Shown here: in pieces, positions 1 to 8,440 of the stretch
Numbering within the stretch: position 1 is the first letter of the stretch
Layout of the letters: the number at the start of each line of letters is the position of its first letter
From: Bremerella sp. P1
GTDB taxonomy: Bacteria; Planctomycetota; Planctomycetia; Pirellulales; Pirellulaceae
Direction of reading: 5' to 3'
Assembly (NCBI RefSeq): GCF_028748185.1
Contig: NZ_CP118164.1
Location: forward strand, 1,984,001-2,048,000
DNA length: 64,000 nt
Position numbers and translations under genes: made by a program
Notes under the pieces: generated by a model
Told to the model about the DNA's origin: nothing
The model's database searches: none
The model's input: only the letters and a program-made list of their open reading frames with translations

Positions 1-664
1 CTGTTTGGTGTCTCGGCGAAACATAGCCACCAAAAGGATGCAGGTAGTTGCCCTCGGCTCCAAAGTGGTTGTAGACCACGTCCAGAATCATGGCGATCCC
101 TAGCCGATGGGCCACGTCCACCAGTTGCTTCAGTTCATCTGGAGTTCCGAAAGTGTTTCGTGGTGCGAAGAAATTCGTTCCGTCGTATCCCCAGTTCCAT
201 CTTCCGGCCGACTGAGCAACCGGCATGATCTCGATCGCCGTAATACCCAGATCGACCAACTCTTCCAATCGATCGATCGCAGCCAGGTACGTTCCTTCCT
301 TGGTAAACGTACCGATGTGTAGTTCGTACAGAATCATCTCATCCTTGGGCAGCCCGCTCCATGCCTGATCACGCCAGTGATAAGCGGCTGGATCGGTCCA
401 CTGGGATGGGCCATGGACTCCGTCCGGTTGAAATCGGCTGGCCGGGTCTGGCCTGGGATTTCCGTCTGGCACGCGAAACCAATAACGCGTCCCAGGGCTT
501 ACGTTTGCCGTGGCGGTGAATACGCGATCCTCCGTCGCATCCATGGGCAACTCTTGTGCGTGCTCACCTTCAATCCGCAGCGTAAGCTGCTCACACGCTG
601 GTGCATGAACAGTGAACAGGACGTTGCCATCTTCCAGACGGCGGGGGCCAAAGGCGCGAAGCAT
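1..664 (-). CDS. treZ: Malto-oligosyltrehalose trehalohydrolase-like GH13 protein, 5' part only
   Basis: The 3' end lies beyond the left edge; about 221 N-terminal residues of an expected ~600 are visible. Residues 1-100 look like the beta-sandwich (CBM48-like) domain. YELHIGTFT (113-121) opens the GH13 barrel, and WNWGYDGTNFFAPRNTFG (157-174) and DVVYNH (195-200, GH13 conserved region I) follow as in TreZ. In the family the enzyme releases trehalose from maltooligosyl trehalose in the cytoplasm, usually together with TreY, which is not visible here. The ATG at 664 starts MLRAFGPRRL; upstream the sequence turns AT-rich and non-coding. The gene is divergent from the sulfatase operon at 852. 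A glycogen-branching GH13 enzyme is the main alternative, because the catalytic residues lie outside the window. Confidence 0.8.
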   Translation of the reverse strand, partial: MLRAFGPRRLEDGNVLFTVHAPACEQLTLRIEGEHAQELPMDATEDRVFTATANVSPGTRYWFRVPDGNPRPDPASRFQPDGVHGPSQWTDPAAYHWRDQAWSGLPKDEMILYELHIGTFTKEGTYLAAIDRLEELVDLGITAIEIMPVAQSAGRWNWGYDGTNFFAPRNTFGTPDELKQLVDVAHRLGIAMILDVVYNHFGAEGNYLHPFGGYVSPRHQT

Positions 665-851
665 AGCGAACTCAATTCCAATGCAAAGGATTTCAATAAC
701 GGCAAAATATCTAATACCGAGATTCGATTATTTAGCTGCCGGACGGATTCGACAAGGATTCATTTTCTCGATAATTTGTGGTTCGTATTTTGGTTTTCTT
801 TTAGCTACAATCAGAGCCACCACTCTCAACTCTGCTTTTCGAGAACTCACC

Positions 852-2576
852 ATGACCAAGCTTTCCTCCTGGGTCCCGGCGTGGACCTTCGCTCTGATTT
901 TCGTCACGTCCGCTTCCCTGTTTGCTGCCGACCAACCAAACATCATCGTCATTCTTTCCGATGACATGGGCTACTCGGATATTGGCTGCTACGGAAGTGA
1001 AATCCAAACACCGACACTCGACACTTTAGCCGACAACGGCTTGCGATTCTCGCAATTCTATAACACGGCCCGATGTTGTCCGACGCGGGCATCGTTGCTC
1101 TCCGGTCTTTATCCGCATCAGGCTGGTATCGGACATATGGTGACCGGCAACTACGACATCAGCAAGTTCCCAGGCTTTCAGATGGGATTGAATCAACGTT
1201 GCCAGACCATTGCTGAGGTCCTGAAGCCAGCAGGCTACACAACCTACATGACCGGCAAGTGGCACGTCTGCAATAACATTCGCCCCGAAGGCACCAAGAA
1301 GAATTGGCCGCGTCAACGTGGCTTCGATCACTTCTATGGCACGATCACCGGAGCTGGTAGCTTTTATGATCCGGCTGCTCTATGTCGTGACAATACGCTG
1401 ATCACTCCCGAGAACGATCCCGAATACCAGCCTGAGTTGTACTACTACACCGATGCTATCGGAGACAACGCAGTCCGCTTCCTGAAGCAGCATCACGAGC
1501 AATCCACTGACGACAACCCCTTCTTTCTTTATGTCGCCTTCACGGCCGCCCACTGGCCGATGCATGCTTTGCCGGAAGATATCGCCAAGTACGACGGCGT
1601 GTACGACAACGGCTTCACCGAGATCCGTGAGAATCGTCTCGCCAAGCTGAAGCAACTGGGACTGATCGACGCATCCTGGGAAATGTCACAACAAGCCGGC
1701 GACTGGGACAAAGTAAAACACAAAGAGTGGGAAATCCACAACATGAAAGTCTACGCGGCAATGATCGATCGCATGGACCAAAACATTGCCAAGATCACGG
1801 CCAGCCTGAAAGAATCGGGCGACTTCGACAACACGGTCATCTTCTTCATGCAAGACAACGGTGGCTGTGCCGAAGGGGTCGGACGTGGCAGCGATAAGAA
1901 TCTGCCCGAGGCCCGCCCGGCCATGGCAAGCGATGAATTGCAATTGGATATCATTCCCAAGTTCACTCGTGACGGACGACCGGTTCGTCATGGCCCGGAA
2001 ACGATGCCAGGTGCCGAGGATACGTACATTGCCTATGGTCGAGATTGGGCAAACGTCTCCAACACTCCTTTCCGCGAATACAAACACTGGGTTCACGAAG
2101 GAGGCATCTCGACACCGCTGATCGTTCATTGGCCGAAAGGAATCGACGCCGAGCAGAATGGCAAGCTCGACCATACCCCCAGCCACCTGATCGACATCAT
2201 GGCTACCTGCGTGGATGTCGGGAAAGCCAGTTACCCCGAACAGGTCAACGGCAACAACATCACGCCACTTCCAGGCGTGAGCCTGGCGGCCGCTTTTACC
2301 GGCAACGAGATCCAACGCAAGACACCGATCTTCTGGGAGCACGAAGCAAATTGTGCTGTGCGTGATGGCAAGTGGAAGATCGTTCGCTACGGCAAGATGG
2401 GCACTGGCAAAACCACCCCGTGGGAACTGTACGACATGGAAGCCGATCGTACTGAACAACACGACTTGGCTAGTCAGCACCCCGAACGCGTCCAGAAGAT
2501 GGCCAATCAATGGCAGGCCTGGGCGGAAGCATCGGACGTTCTCCCATGGCCTTGGGGGCATCTAGGCAAGAAGTAA
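852..2576 (+). CDS. Secreted arylsulfatase (S1 family)
   Basis: 574 aa. Residues 1-26 form a signal peptide ending LFAAD. The metal-binding DD pair is D37-D38 (ILSDDMGYSD), and the formylglycine site is C75 in CCPTR, followed by the usual ASLLSGLYPHQAGIG. TGKWH and the late QDNGG motif complete the alkaline-phosphatase-fold active site. It should hydrolyse a sulfate ester in the periplasm or outside the cell; the substrate cannot be read from the sequence. The ATG at 852 is chosen because it opens the signal peptide; the frame is open further upstream but without signal-peptide character. It is the first of three same-strand sulfatases, 20 bp before the next and closely similar to it. Confidence 0.93.
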   Translation: MTKLSSWVPAWTFALIFVTSASLFAADQPNIIVILSDDMGYSDIGCYGSEIQTPTLDTLADNGLRFSQFYNTARCCPTRASLLSGLYPHQAGIGHMVTGNYDISKFPGFQMGLNQRCQTIAEVLKPAGYTTYMTGKWHVCNNIRPEGTKKNWPRQRGFDHFYGTITGAGSFYDPAALCRDNTLITPENDPEYQPELYYYTDAIGDNAVRFLKQHHEQSTDDNPFFLYVAFTAAHWPMHALPEDIAKYDGVYDNGFTEIRENRLAKLKQLGLIDASWEMSQQAGDWDKVKHKEWEIHNMKVYAAMIDRMDQNIAKITASLKESGDFDNTVIFFMQDNGGCAEGVGRGSDKNLPEARPAMASDELQLDIIPKFTRDGRPVRHGPETMPGAEDTYIAYGRDWANVSNTPFREYKHWVHEGGISTPLIVHWPKGIDAEQNGKLDHTPSHLIDIMATCVDVGKASYPEQVNGNNITPLPGVSLAAAFTGNEIQRKTPIFWEHEANCAVRDGKWKIVRYGKMGTGKTTPWELYDMEADRTEQHDLASQHPERVQKMANQWQAWAEASDVLPWPWGHLGKK

Positions 2577-2596
2577 ATCACTCGAGAATATTCCCC

Positions 2597-4219
2597 ATGA
2601 AATTCCGTTTCTCTTTGGCATGTCTGTGCGTGCTACTACTTTCGTCGATCGTTCAAGCCGACGATCGCCCCAATATCGTCGTGATCATGCTCGACGATTT
2701 GGGGTACTCCGATCTCGGCTGCTACGGCGGTGAAATCCAGACGCCCAACATCGATTCGCTGGCCCAACATGGCTTGCGTTTTACCTCGTTTTACAATTGT
2801 GCCCGATGCTGTCCGACACGTGCGGCCCTGCTCACAGGACTGTATCCGCATCAGGTGGGTCTCATCCGCAATGGACGTTCCCTTACGAAGAATGGTGTCA
2901 CCATCGCGGAGGCCCTGGGACAAGCAGGCTATCAAACAGCGATGGCCGGGAAGTGGCACCTGAGTCAAACCAATCCGATCGATGATCGACAGAAGCAACT
3001 CGATTGGCTCAATCACCAAGCCGACTTCGATCGCCCATTTGCTCCACTCGAAACCTATCCGGCCAATCGAGGATTCCAGCGTCACTATGGACCGGTCTGG
3101 GGTGTCGTGAACTACTTCGATCCCTTTTCGCTGGTCGACGGAACGAAGATCGTGAAAGACGTTCCGGATGACTTTTACATGACCGATGCCATCACCGACA
3201 AAGCTGTCGAGTACATCGAGACGATGTCGCGAAAGGACGCCCCATTCTTCCTCTACGTCGCCCATACGGCCCCCCATTGGCCTTTGCATGCCAAGCCAGA
3301 GGACATCGCCAAGTATGAAAAGACCTACGTTGAAGGATGGCAAACGCTGCGCAACGATCGTTATGCCCGCATGATTGAACTGGGTTTGATCGATCCCCAG
3401 ACCTTCCCCAAGCCGCAACTGCAAGGCGAAGGACCTGACTGGCAGGCCATGGACGACGAACATCGTAAGCACATGGCCCAACTGATGGCCGTCCATGCGG
3501 GCATGGTCGATTGCGTCGACCAAGGCATCGGTCGCATCGTGGAAACACTCAAGTCAACCGAACGATTCGATAACACGTTGATCCTGGTCATCGCGGACAA
3601 TGGCGCATCGCCGGAACGCTACCTCAACCCAGGCTTCGATCGTCCGAACGAAACTCGCGATGGGCGTAGCATTCAGTACGAAGGAGTCTTCAATCCAGGC
3701 AGTGAAGCGACCTGGGGCTACATTGGCTCGTACTGGGCCAACGCCGCCAATACGCCGTTCCGCTACTGGAAGGCGCAGTCGTTCGAGGGCGGCACCCATA
3801 CGCCGATGATCGCTCACTGGCCAAGTGGCTTGAAGACCGAGCCTGGTTCACTGACCGATCAGCCTGGCCATGTGATGGACATCATGCCAACGTGTCTCGA
3901 AATTGCTGGTGCTAATTACCCAAAGAGCTTCGACGGTCATGAAATCACGCCACTGGAAGGCCAATCACTCTCGGCGATCCTCCGCGGCGAGAAGCGTGCC
4001 GGTCACGATCAACTCTTCTTCGAGCACGAAGGGGGCAAAGCGGTGATTGCCGATGGCTGGAAGCTCGTTCAACCGAAGCAGAACGGCAAATGGGAACTGT
4101 ACCACCTGGCCGAAGATCGCACGGAAACTAACAACGTCGCCAGCGATCATCCCCAGCGACTTCAACAAATGAAGCAACAATGGCAAACCTGGTTTGACCG
4201 CGTAAAACCAGCCAACTAG
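2597..4219 (+). CDS. Secreted arylsulfatase (S1 family), paralogue of the preceding gene
   Basis: 540 aa with a signal peptide (residues 1-21, ending VQADD). Metal-binding D33-D34 lies in MLDDLGYSD and the formylglycine cysteine is C71 in CCPTRAALLTGLYPHQ. AGKWHLS and ADNGAS mark the remaining active-site segments. The sequence tracks the 852-2576 product over most of its length, including CCPTR and the PFFLYVA.TA.HWP.HA segment, so a tandem duplication followed by divergence is likely. The ATG at 2597 begins the signal peptide. The next sulfatase begins 44 bp downstream, consistent with one transcript. Confidence 0.93.
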   Translation: MKFRFSLACLCVLLLSSIVQADDRPNIVVIMLDDLGYSDLGCYGGEIQTPNIDSLAQHGLRFTSFYNCARCCPTRAALLTGLYPHQVGLIRNGRSLTKNGVTIAEALGQAGYQTAMAGKWHLSQTNPIDDRQKQLDWLNHQADFDRPFAPLETYPANRGFQRHYGPVWGVVNYFDPFSLVDGTKIVKDVPDDFYMTDAITDKAVEYIETMSRKDAPFFLYVAHTAPHWPLHAKPEDIAKYEKTYVEGWQTLRNDRYARMIELGLIDPQTFPKPQLQGEGPDWQAMDDEHRKHMAQLMAVHAGMVDCVDQGIGRIVETLKSTERFDNTLILVIADNGASPERYLNPGFDRPNETRDGRSIQYEGVFNPGSEATWGYIGSYWANAANTPFRYWKAQSFEGGTHTPMIAHWPSGLKTEPGSLTDQPGHVMDIMPTCLEIAGANYPKSFDGHEITPLEGQSLSAILRGEKRAGHDQLFFEHEGGKAVIADGWKLVQPKQNGKWELYHLAEDRTETNNVASDHPQRLQQMKQQWQTWFDRVKPAN

Positions 4220-4263
4220 CTTCCCCATTCCTCGAATTGATTCTCCCTGCAAGGAGCCTCTTC

Positions 4264-5610
4264 ATGCGTTTCGCTCTTCTCGGACTTTTCTTCTTGGCAT
4301 GTTCCGCCAGCCAGCTATCGGCGGCAGATCTGCCTGATATTGTCGTATTCCTTTCGGATGACCATACAATCGTCGATTCGTCGCTGTATGGTTCGCCTGA
4401 CTTGAAGACGCCCAACATGGAGCGAATCGCCAAGCAGGGTCTCACATTCGATCAGGCCTTTGTGGCCTCGCCGTCATGTGCCCCCAGTCGTGCGGCCTTG
4501 CTGACCGGACTGATGCCGTCGCGAAACGGCGCCGAGCCGAATCACTCGCGCCCCAGGGAAGAGATCAAGAAGCTACCGGCCTACTTTCAAGAGTTAGGGT
4601 ACGAGGTAGTCTCGTTCGGCAAAGTGGGGCACTATCGACAGACGCCTGAATATGGCTTCGATATCGCCCGGCACTTCAATTACCACGAAGACGTTGCTGT
4701 GCCGGAAGCGCTCAAGTGGCTTGATGCCCGCGAGAGCGACAAACCGCTCCTCCTGTTCGTCGGCACCAACTGGCCGCATGTTCCCTGGCCCGAGCCGGAA
4801 GACATCGATCCTGAATCGATCAAGATCCCGCTGCACCACGTCCATACACCCCAGACTCGCATTGCTCGTGCTCGCTACTACCAGGCCATCAAGACAATGG
4901 ATCGGGAACTGGGAGAAGTCTTCGACGCCACCTACAAGAAGCTCGGCGACGACACGCTGTTTCTGCACACGAGCGATCACGGTGCTCAGTGGCCTTTCGG
5001 CAAGTGGACCCTCTACGACGAAGGAATCCGCACGCCCATGATTGCTGTCTGGCCCGGCAAGATCGCCACCGGCAAGCGTACCGATGCGATGGTTTCGTGG
5101 GTCGACATCCTGCCAACACTTTACGCCGTGGCGGGTCAAACGGCCCCGGAAGAACTCGACGGGCGTTCTTTCCTACCGGTACTCACAGGCGAAACGGATA
5201 CGCATCGTGACGTCATCTTCACCGTGCATAGCGGCGACGGCAATAAGAATGTCTATCCCACACGCAGTATCCGTACGGCGCGATGGAAGTACATCCGCAA
5301 CCTTCACCCTGAGTTCAAGTTCACGTCACACATCCTGGGAGACAACCGTCCTCAACCCTACTGGGGAAGCTGGGTCGCGAAGGCCCAGAACGTCCCCGAG
5401 GCAGCCCGCAAGGTGAAGCGATACCTCCAACGTCCCGCAGTCGAACTGTACGACCTGCAGGCCGATCCCACCGAGCAAAACAACCTCGCCACTGACCCCG
5501 CACACGCGGAAACCCTGGCCAAGATGAGCGATCAGCTAGATACCTGGATGAAAGAGCAAGGGGATCAGCAGAAGGTGTTCGGAGAACCTATCCTGCTCAG
5601 TGCTGAGTAG
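4264..5610 (+). CDS. Secreted sulfatase, heparan N-sulfatase (sulfamidase)-like
   Basis: 448 aa with a signal peptide (residues 1-20). D32-D33 (LSDDHT) bind the metal, and C72 in SCAPSRAALLTGLMPSRNGA is the formylglycine site. The pattern LMPSRNGAEPNHS, the compact length and TSDHGAQWPFGKWTLYDEG are typical of proteins annotated as N-sulfoglucosamine sulfohydrolase. That points to an N- or O-sulfated aminosugar substrate, but this is a family-level inference. It is the third gene of the sulfatase run and not a close copy of the first two. It ends convergent to the TPR membrane protein at 5697. Confidence 0.9.
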   Translation: MRFALLGLFFLACSASQLSAADLPDIVVFLSDDHTIVDSSLYGSPDLKTPNMERIAKQGLTFDQAFVASPSCAPSRAALLTGLMPSRNGAEPNHSRPREEIKKLPAYFQELGYEVVSFGKVGHYRQTPEYGFDIARHFNYHEDVAVPEALKWLDARESDKPLLLFVGTNWPHVPWPEPEDIDPESIKIPLHHVHTPQTRIARARYYQAIKTMDRELGEVFDATYKKLGDDTLFLHTSDHGAQWPFGKWTLYDEGIRTPMIAVWPGKIATGKRTDAMVSWVDILPTLYAVAGQTAPEELDGRSFLPVLTGETDTHRDVIFTVHSGDGNKNVYPTRSIRTARWKYIRNLHPEFKFTSHILGDNRPQPYWGSWVAKAQNVPEAARKVKRYLQRPAVELYDLQADPTEQNNLATDPAHAETLAKMSDQLDTWMKEQGDQQKVFGEPILLSAE

Positions 5611-5696
5611 TGTCGATGCCTTGCCTGGCCATCGGAGCGGTATCGGACAACTTGCCAAACATGAGGTTGCTCGATATCCCTCCTGTCAGGAATCGT

Positions 5697-6965
5697 TTAC
5701 CGCATGCTCAACATATTCGCCAAGACAATCGATCCTAGTGGTACGAAAACGAAACCACGGGAACATGTCTCGCAAACCGAAGCGACTGCCGTTGGCAGGT
5801 TGTCCATTCCGTAGATCGCTCCTACGCCGAATCCTACCGACATCGCAAACGCGGCCACGGTCACCGCGGCCATCACATTGCGTGGTGTTCCTTCGCGCGA
5901 TTGAAACATCATGGCCATTGGAATCGCCGGGAAGCCCACGCACATGGCGAGGACAAGGCCGAGCTCATTCTGCAAGACAATCTCGCTGGCCAGCGCTGCC
6001 AACGTCAGTACGATCGCCGCACCGACCGCGAGTCCGCCCCAGCGTTCCCACGGGGTCAGCACCATGCGTCCAAACGGGTGCAGGACGAGAAACGCGTCTG
6101 AGATCGGCCCGGCGAACCAAGTCGTCACGCAGAATAGCAGATACAACGCCATGAACGCGTAGGCGAATACCTGCGTGGCCGGATTGGCGGCCAAGGCGAC
6201 GTAGATGACCTTATAGCCGAAGTAGAGCCCGATGATGATCACCCACTGCATACCGGCAGTCTTGGTGGCCATCCAAATAAAATAGCCCAAGATCCAACGA
6301 TAGATCGGCACCTTGGCTTTAAGGGTTTCCAGAGCTCCCTGGCGTGCCCAATCTAATTCGGGATTGATCCGCAGTGCTTCACGAAAGTGTGTTTCGGCTT
6401 TGTCGAGCTCGCCCTTCTGAAGATAGGTCCACCCCAGGTTAGCGTGCGACGTGGCATCTTCGGCATCAATCTGTAAAGAGCGTTTCAGCTCTTCGACGGA
6501 GGCGCCTGCCTTGCCTTGACTTCGCAGGGCAAGTGCCCGGATATTCAGTGCCTCGGTATCATCCGGATCGTGAGAAAGGGTCATTTCCGCCGCACGGAGT
6601 GCTCCCTCCCAATCTTTGTTCTCGGCGCAAACAATCGCGATCACGTTGGACGCCATCGTATTGGCCGGATCAAGCTGCAGCGCATGCTCAGCGCCCAACC
6701 TAGCGTCTTTGTTCTTATGGGCTTTCATGTAGATCCAAGCGAGCGTGGCATGTGTCCTCGCCCAGTCGGGAGCCATCCGCACGGCCAATTCACCATGCTC
6801 AATCGCCTGGTCGTTCTCTTTCAGCTCGCTATGGCACAACCCCATCAACATATGATTGCTGGGGTTCTCAGGATCGTCCGCCATGCTGAGAGTAAGCTCG
6901 CGTTTCGCCTCATCGTAGCGACGCATCTGGATCAGCATGGAGGCACGCTGGAGTCGTTGGCTCAT
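5697..6965 (-). CDS. TPR protein with C-terminal membrane domain
   Basis: 422 aa. Residues 1-210 are tetratricopeptide repeats (for example ATSHANLGWTYLQKGELDKAETHFREAL, split here as ATSHANLGWTYL and KGELDKAETHFREAL). The C-terminal half has about five or six hydrophobic segments, so the repeats probably face the cytoplasm and scaffold partners at the membrane. The ATG at 6965 overlaps the stop of the upstream AAA ATPase gene as ATGA, so the two are probably co-translated and cooperate. No enzymatic motif is visible. The open frame continues upstream inside the ATPase gene, but the overlap and protein start MSQRLQRASM favour this ATG. Confidence 0.85.
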   Translation of the reverse strand: MSQRLQRASMLIQMRRYDEAKRELTLSMADDPENPSNHMLMGLCHSELKENDQAIEHGELAVRMAPDWARTHATLAWIYMKAHKNKDARLGAEHALQLDPANTMASNVIAIVCAENKDWEGALRAAEMTLSHDPDDTEALNIRALALRSQGKAGASVEELKRSLQIDAEDATSHANLGWTYLQKGELDKAETHFREALRINPELDWARQGALETLKAKVPIYRWILGYFIWMATKTAGMQWVIIIGLYFGYKVIYVALAANPATQVFAYAFMALYLLFCVTTWFAGPISDAFLVLHPFGRMVLTPWERWGGLAVGAAIVLTLAALASEIVLQNELGLVLAMCVGFPAIPMAMMFQSREGTPRNVMAAVTVAAFAMSVGFGVGAIYGMDNLPTAVASVCETCSRGFVFVPLGSIVLANMLSMR

Positions 6966-8308
6966 TTCAATTTCATATAGCTGAGGATGTCGTCGTACAG
7001 CCCGCCTTCGTTGGCATACAGGGCATAGTTCTTCGCGGTTGCAAACCACTCCTTAGTCGTCGGCTTGTGCCGCTTGGCCGCATGGAGCAAATCCTTGCCA
7101 GATACCGGCACCGGCTTTCCGGTCTTGAGTGCTTCACTCAATTTCGATTCCACAGCCAGATCGACGACGGCCTTCATATCCGCCCCCGAAAACTGATCGG
7201 TCTTCTTGGCCAGGTAGGCAAAGTCGACATCCTTGGTCGGCTTGCCCTGGCAAAGAACCTGAAGAATCTCGGTCCGCGATGGCTGATCCGGTGGCGGAAC
7301 AAAGATCACGCGATCGAAACGTCCTGGCCGGCGAAACGCGGAATCGACGTGCCAAGGTGCATTCGTCGCGGCCAGAATCAGCACGCCTTCGTTGGAATGC
7401 TCGGCGCCGTCCATCTCGGCCAGAAACTGATTGATCAGCTGCCGGGCACTACCGCCGTTCATATCGCTGCGACGTCCACCCAGTGCATCGACCTCGTCAA
7501 AGAAGATCACGCACGGGCTGCTGTTACGGGCAAGCTGAAACAGCTGATGCAAATTGCGTTCGCTGTTACCCATCCACATATCCAGGACATCGTTGATGCC
7601 GATGCTGATGAAATTCGCGTCGATCTCACCAGCGGTGGCCCTGGCCAGGTGCGTCTTTCCACAACCCGGCGGGCCATACATCATGATCCCGCCGCCGATT
7701 GTTTTGCCGTAGGCCTTGTAGATCTCGGGGTTTTGCATCGGGTAAATGATCTTCATGCGGATCTCTTCCTTGAGATTTTCCATGCCGCCGACATCCGCAA
7801 ACTTAATTTTGGGACGTTCTACCGATGCACTGACATCCCCCTGCCCATCTCCCGAACCTATGCGAATTCGCCCGTCAACGACTTCGCTCTCCTCGAACTG
7901 GGCACCCACGCCTAGGCGTTCGCTTAGTTCTTCATCTTCCAGTTCCGGATCAAGATCAATCGCTGTCTTGTAGTGATAAACGGCTGAAGAGATGTTCCCC
8001 TCAGCCATGGCAATCCGCGAAGCCAACAGGTGCGCTGCCGGCGAAGCGTCTCTGCCATGCACAACACGTTCGATGACCACGGCGGCTTCACCAATCTGAT
8101 TGTTTTGCAGAAACGAGTCGGCCAAGCGGAGCGGCCAGTCTTGGTTATGGGGCTCGATCCGCGATAGCTCTTTGAAATGGTCGATCGCCGACTCAAACTT
8201 TCCCAAGCGGAAAAGCGTATCGGCCAAGTGAGAACGCAAAGGGATATTGTCCGGGCTAAAGCGCAGCGCCTCTTCCAGCGCGCGGAGCGATTCTTCAGAA
8301 GAACTCAT
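6962..8308 (-). CDS. AAA+ ATPase with N-terminal TPR domain
   Basis: 448 aa. TPR-like repeats occupy residues 1-125 and a linker 125-165; a single AAA module fills the rest. Walker A is GPPGCGKT (212-219) and Walker B is IFFDE (268-272). A sensor-1 AATN and the RRPGRFDRVIFVPPP arginine-finger region follow, so the module looks active. The AAA part resembles the Cdc48/FtsH/Vps4 class, which remodels or unfolds protein complexes. The ATG at 8308 is used; a GTG at 8314 in the same frame adds two residues. It is coupled by ATGA overlap to the TPR membrane protein, suggesting a membrane-recruited machine of unknown substrate. Confidence 0.9.
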   Translation of the reverse strand: MSSSEESLRALEEALRFSPDNIPLRSHLADTLFRLGKFESAIDHFKELSRIEPHNQDWPLRLADSFLQNNQIGEAAVVIERVVHGRDASPAAHLLASRIAMAEGNISSAVYHYKTAIDLDPELEDEELSERLGVGAQFEESEVVDGRIRIGSGDGQGDVSASVERPKIKFADVGGMENLKEEIRMKIIYPMQNPEIYKAYGKTIGGGIMMYGPPGCGKTHLARATAGEIDANFISIGINDVLDMWMGNSERNLHQLFQLARNSSPCVIFFDEVDALGGRRSDMNGGSARQLINQFLAEMDGAEHSNEGVLILAATNAPWHVDSAFRRPGRFDRVIFVPPPDQPSRTEILQVLCQGKPTKDVDFAYLAKKTDQFSGADMKAVVDLAVESKLSEALKTGKPVPVSGKDLLHAAKRHKPTTKEWFATAKNYALYANEGGLYDDILSYMKLK

Positions 8309-8440
8309 AGACACCCATTATCTGCAGCGAAAAGCCAGTTCGAGGGATTCCCCCTATGATGCCATGTGGGGGATGCCTTGCCCACTCTCCCTCGGGCATT
8401 TTTCCGAGATCGAACCTCGAAAACACAAGACCGAAGCCTG

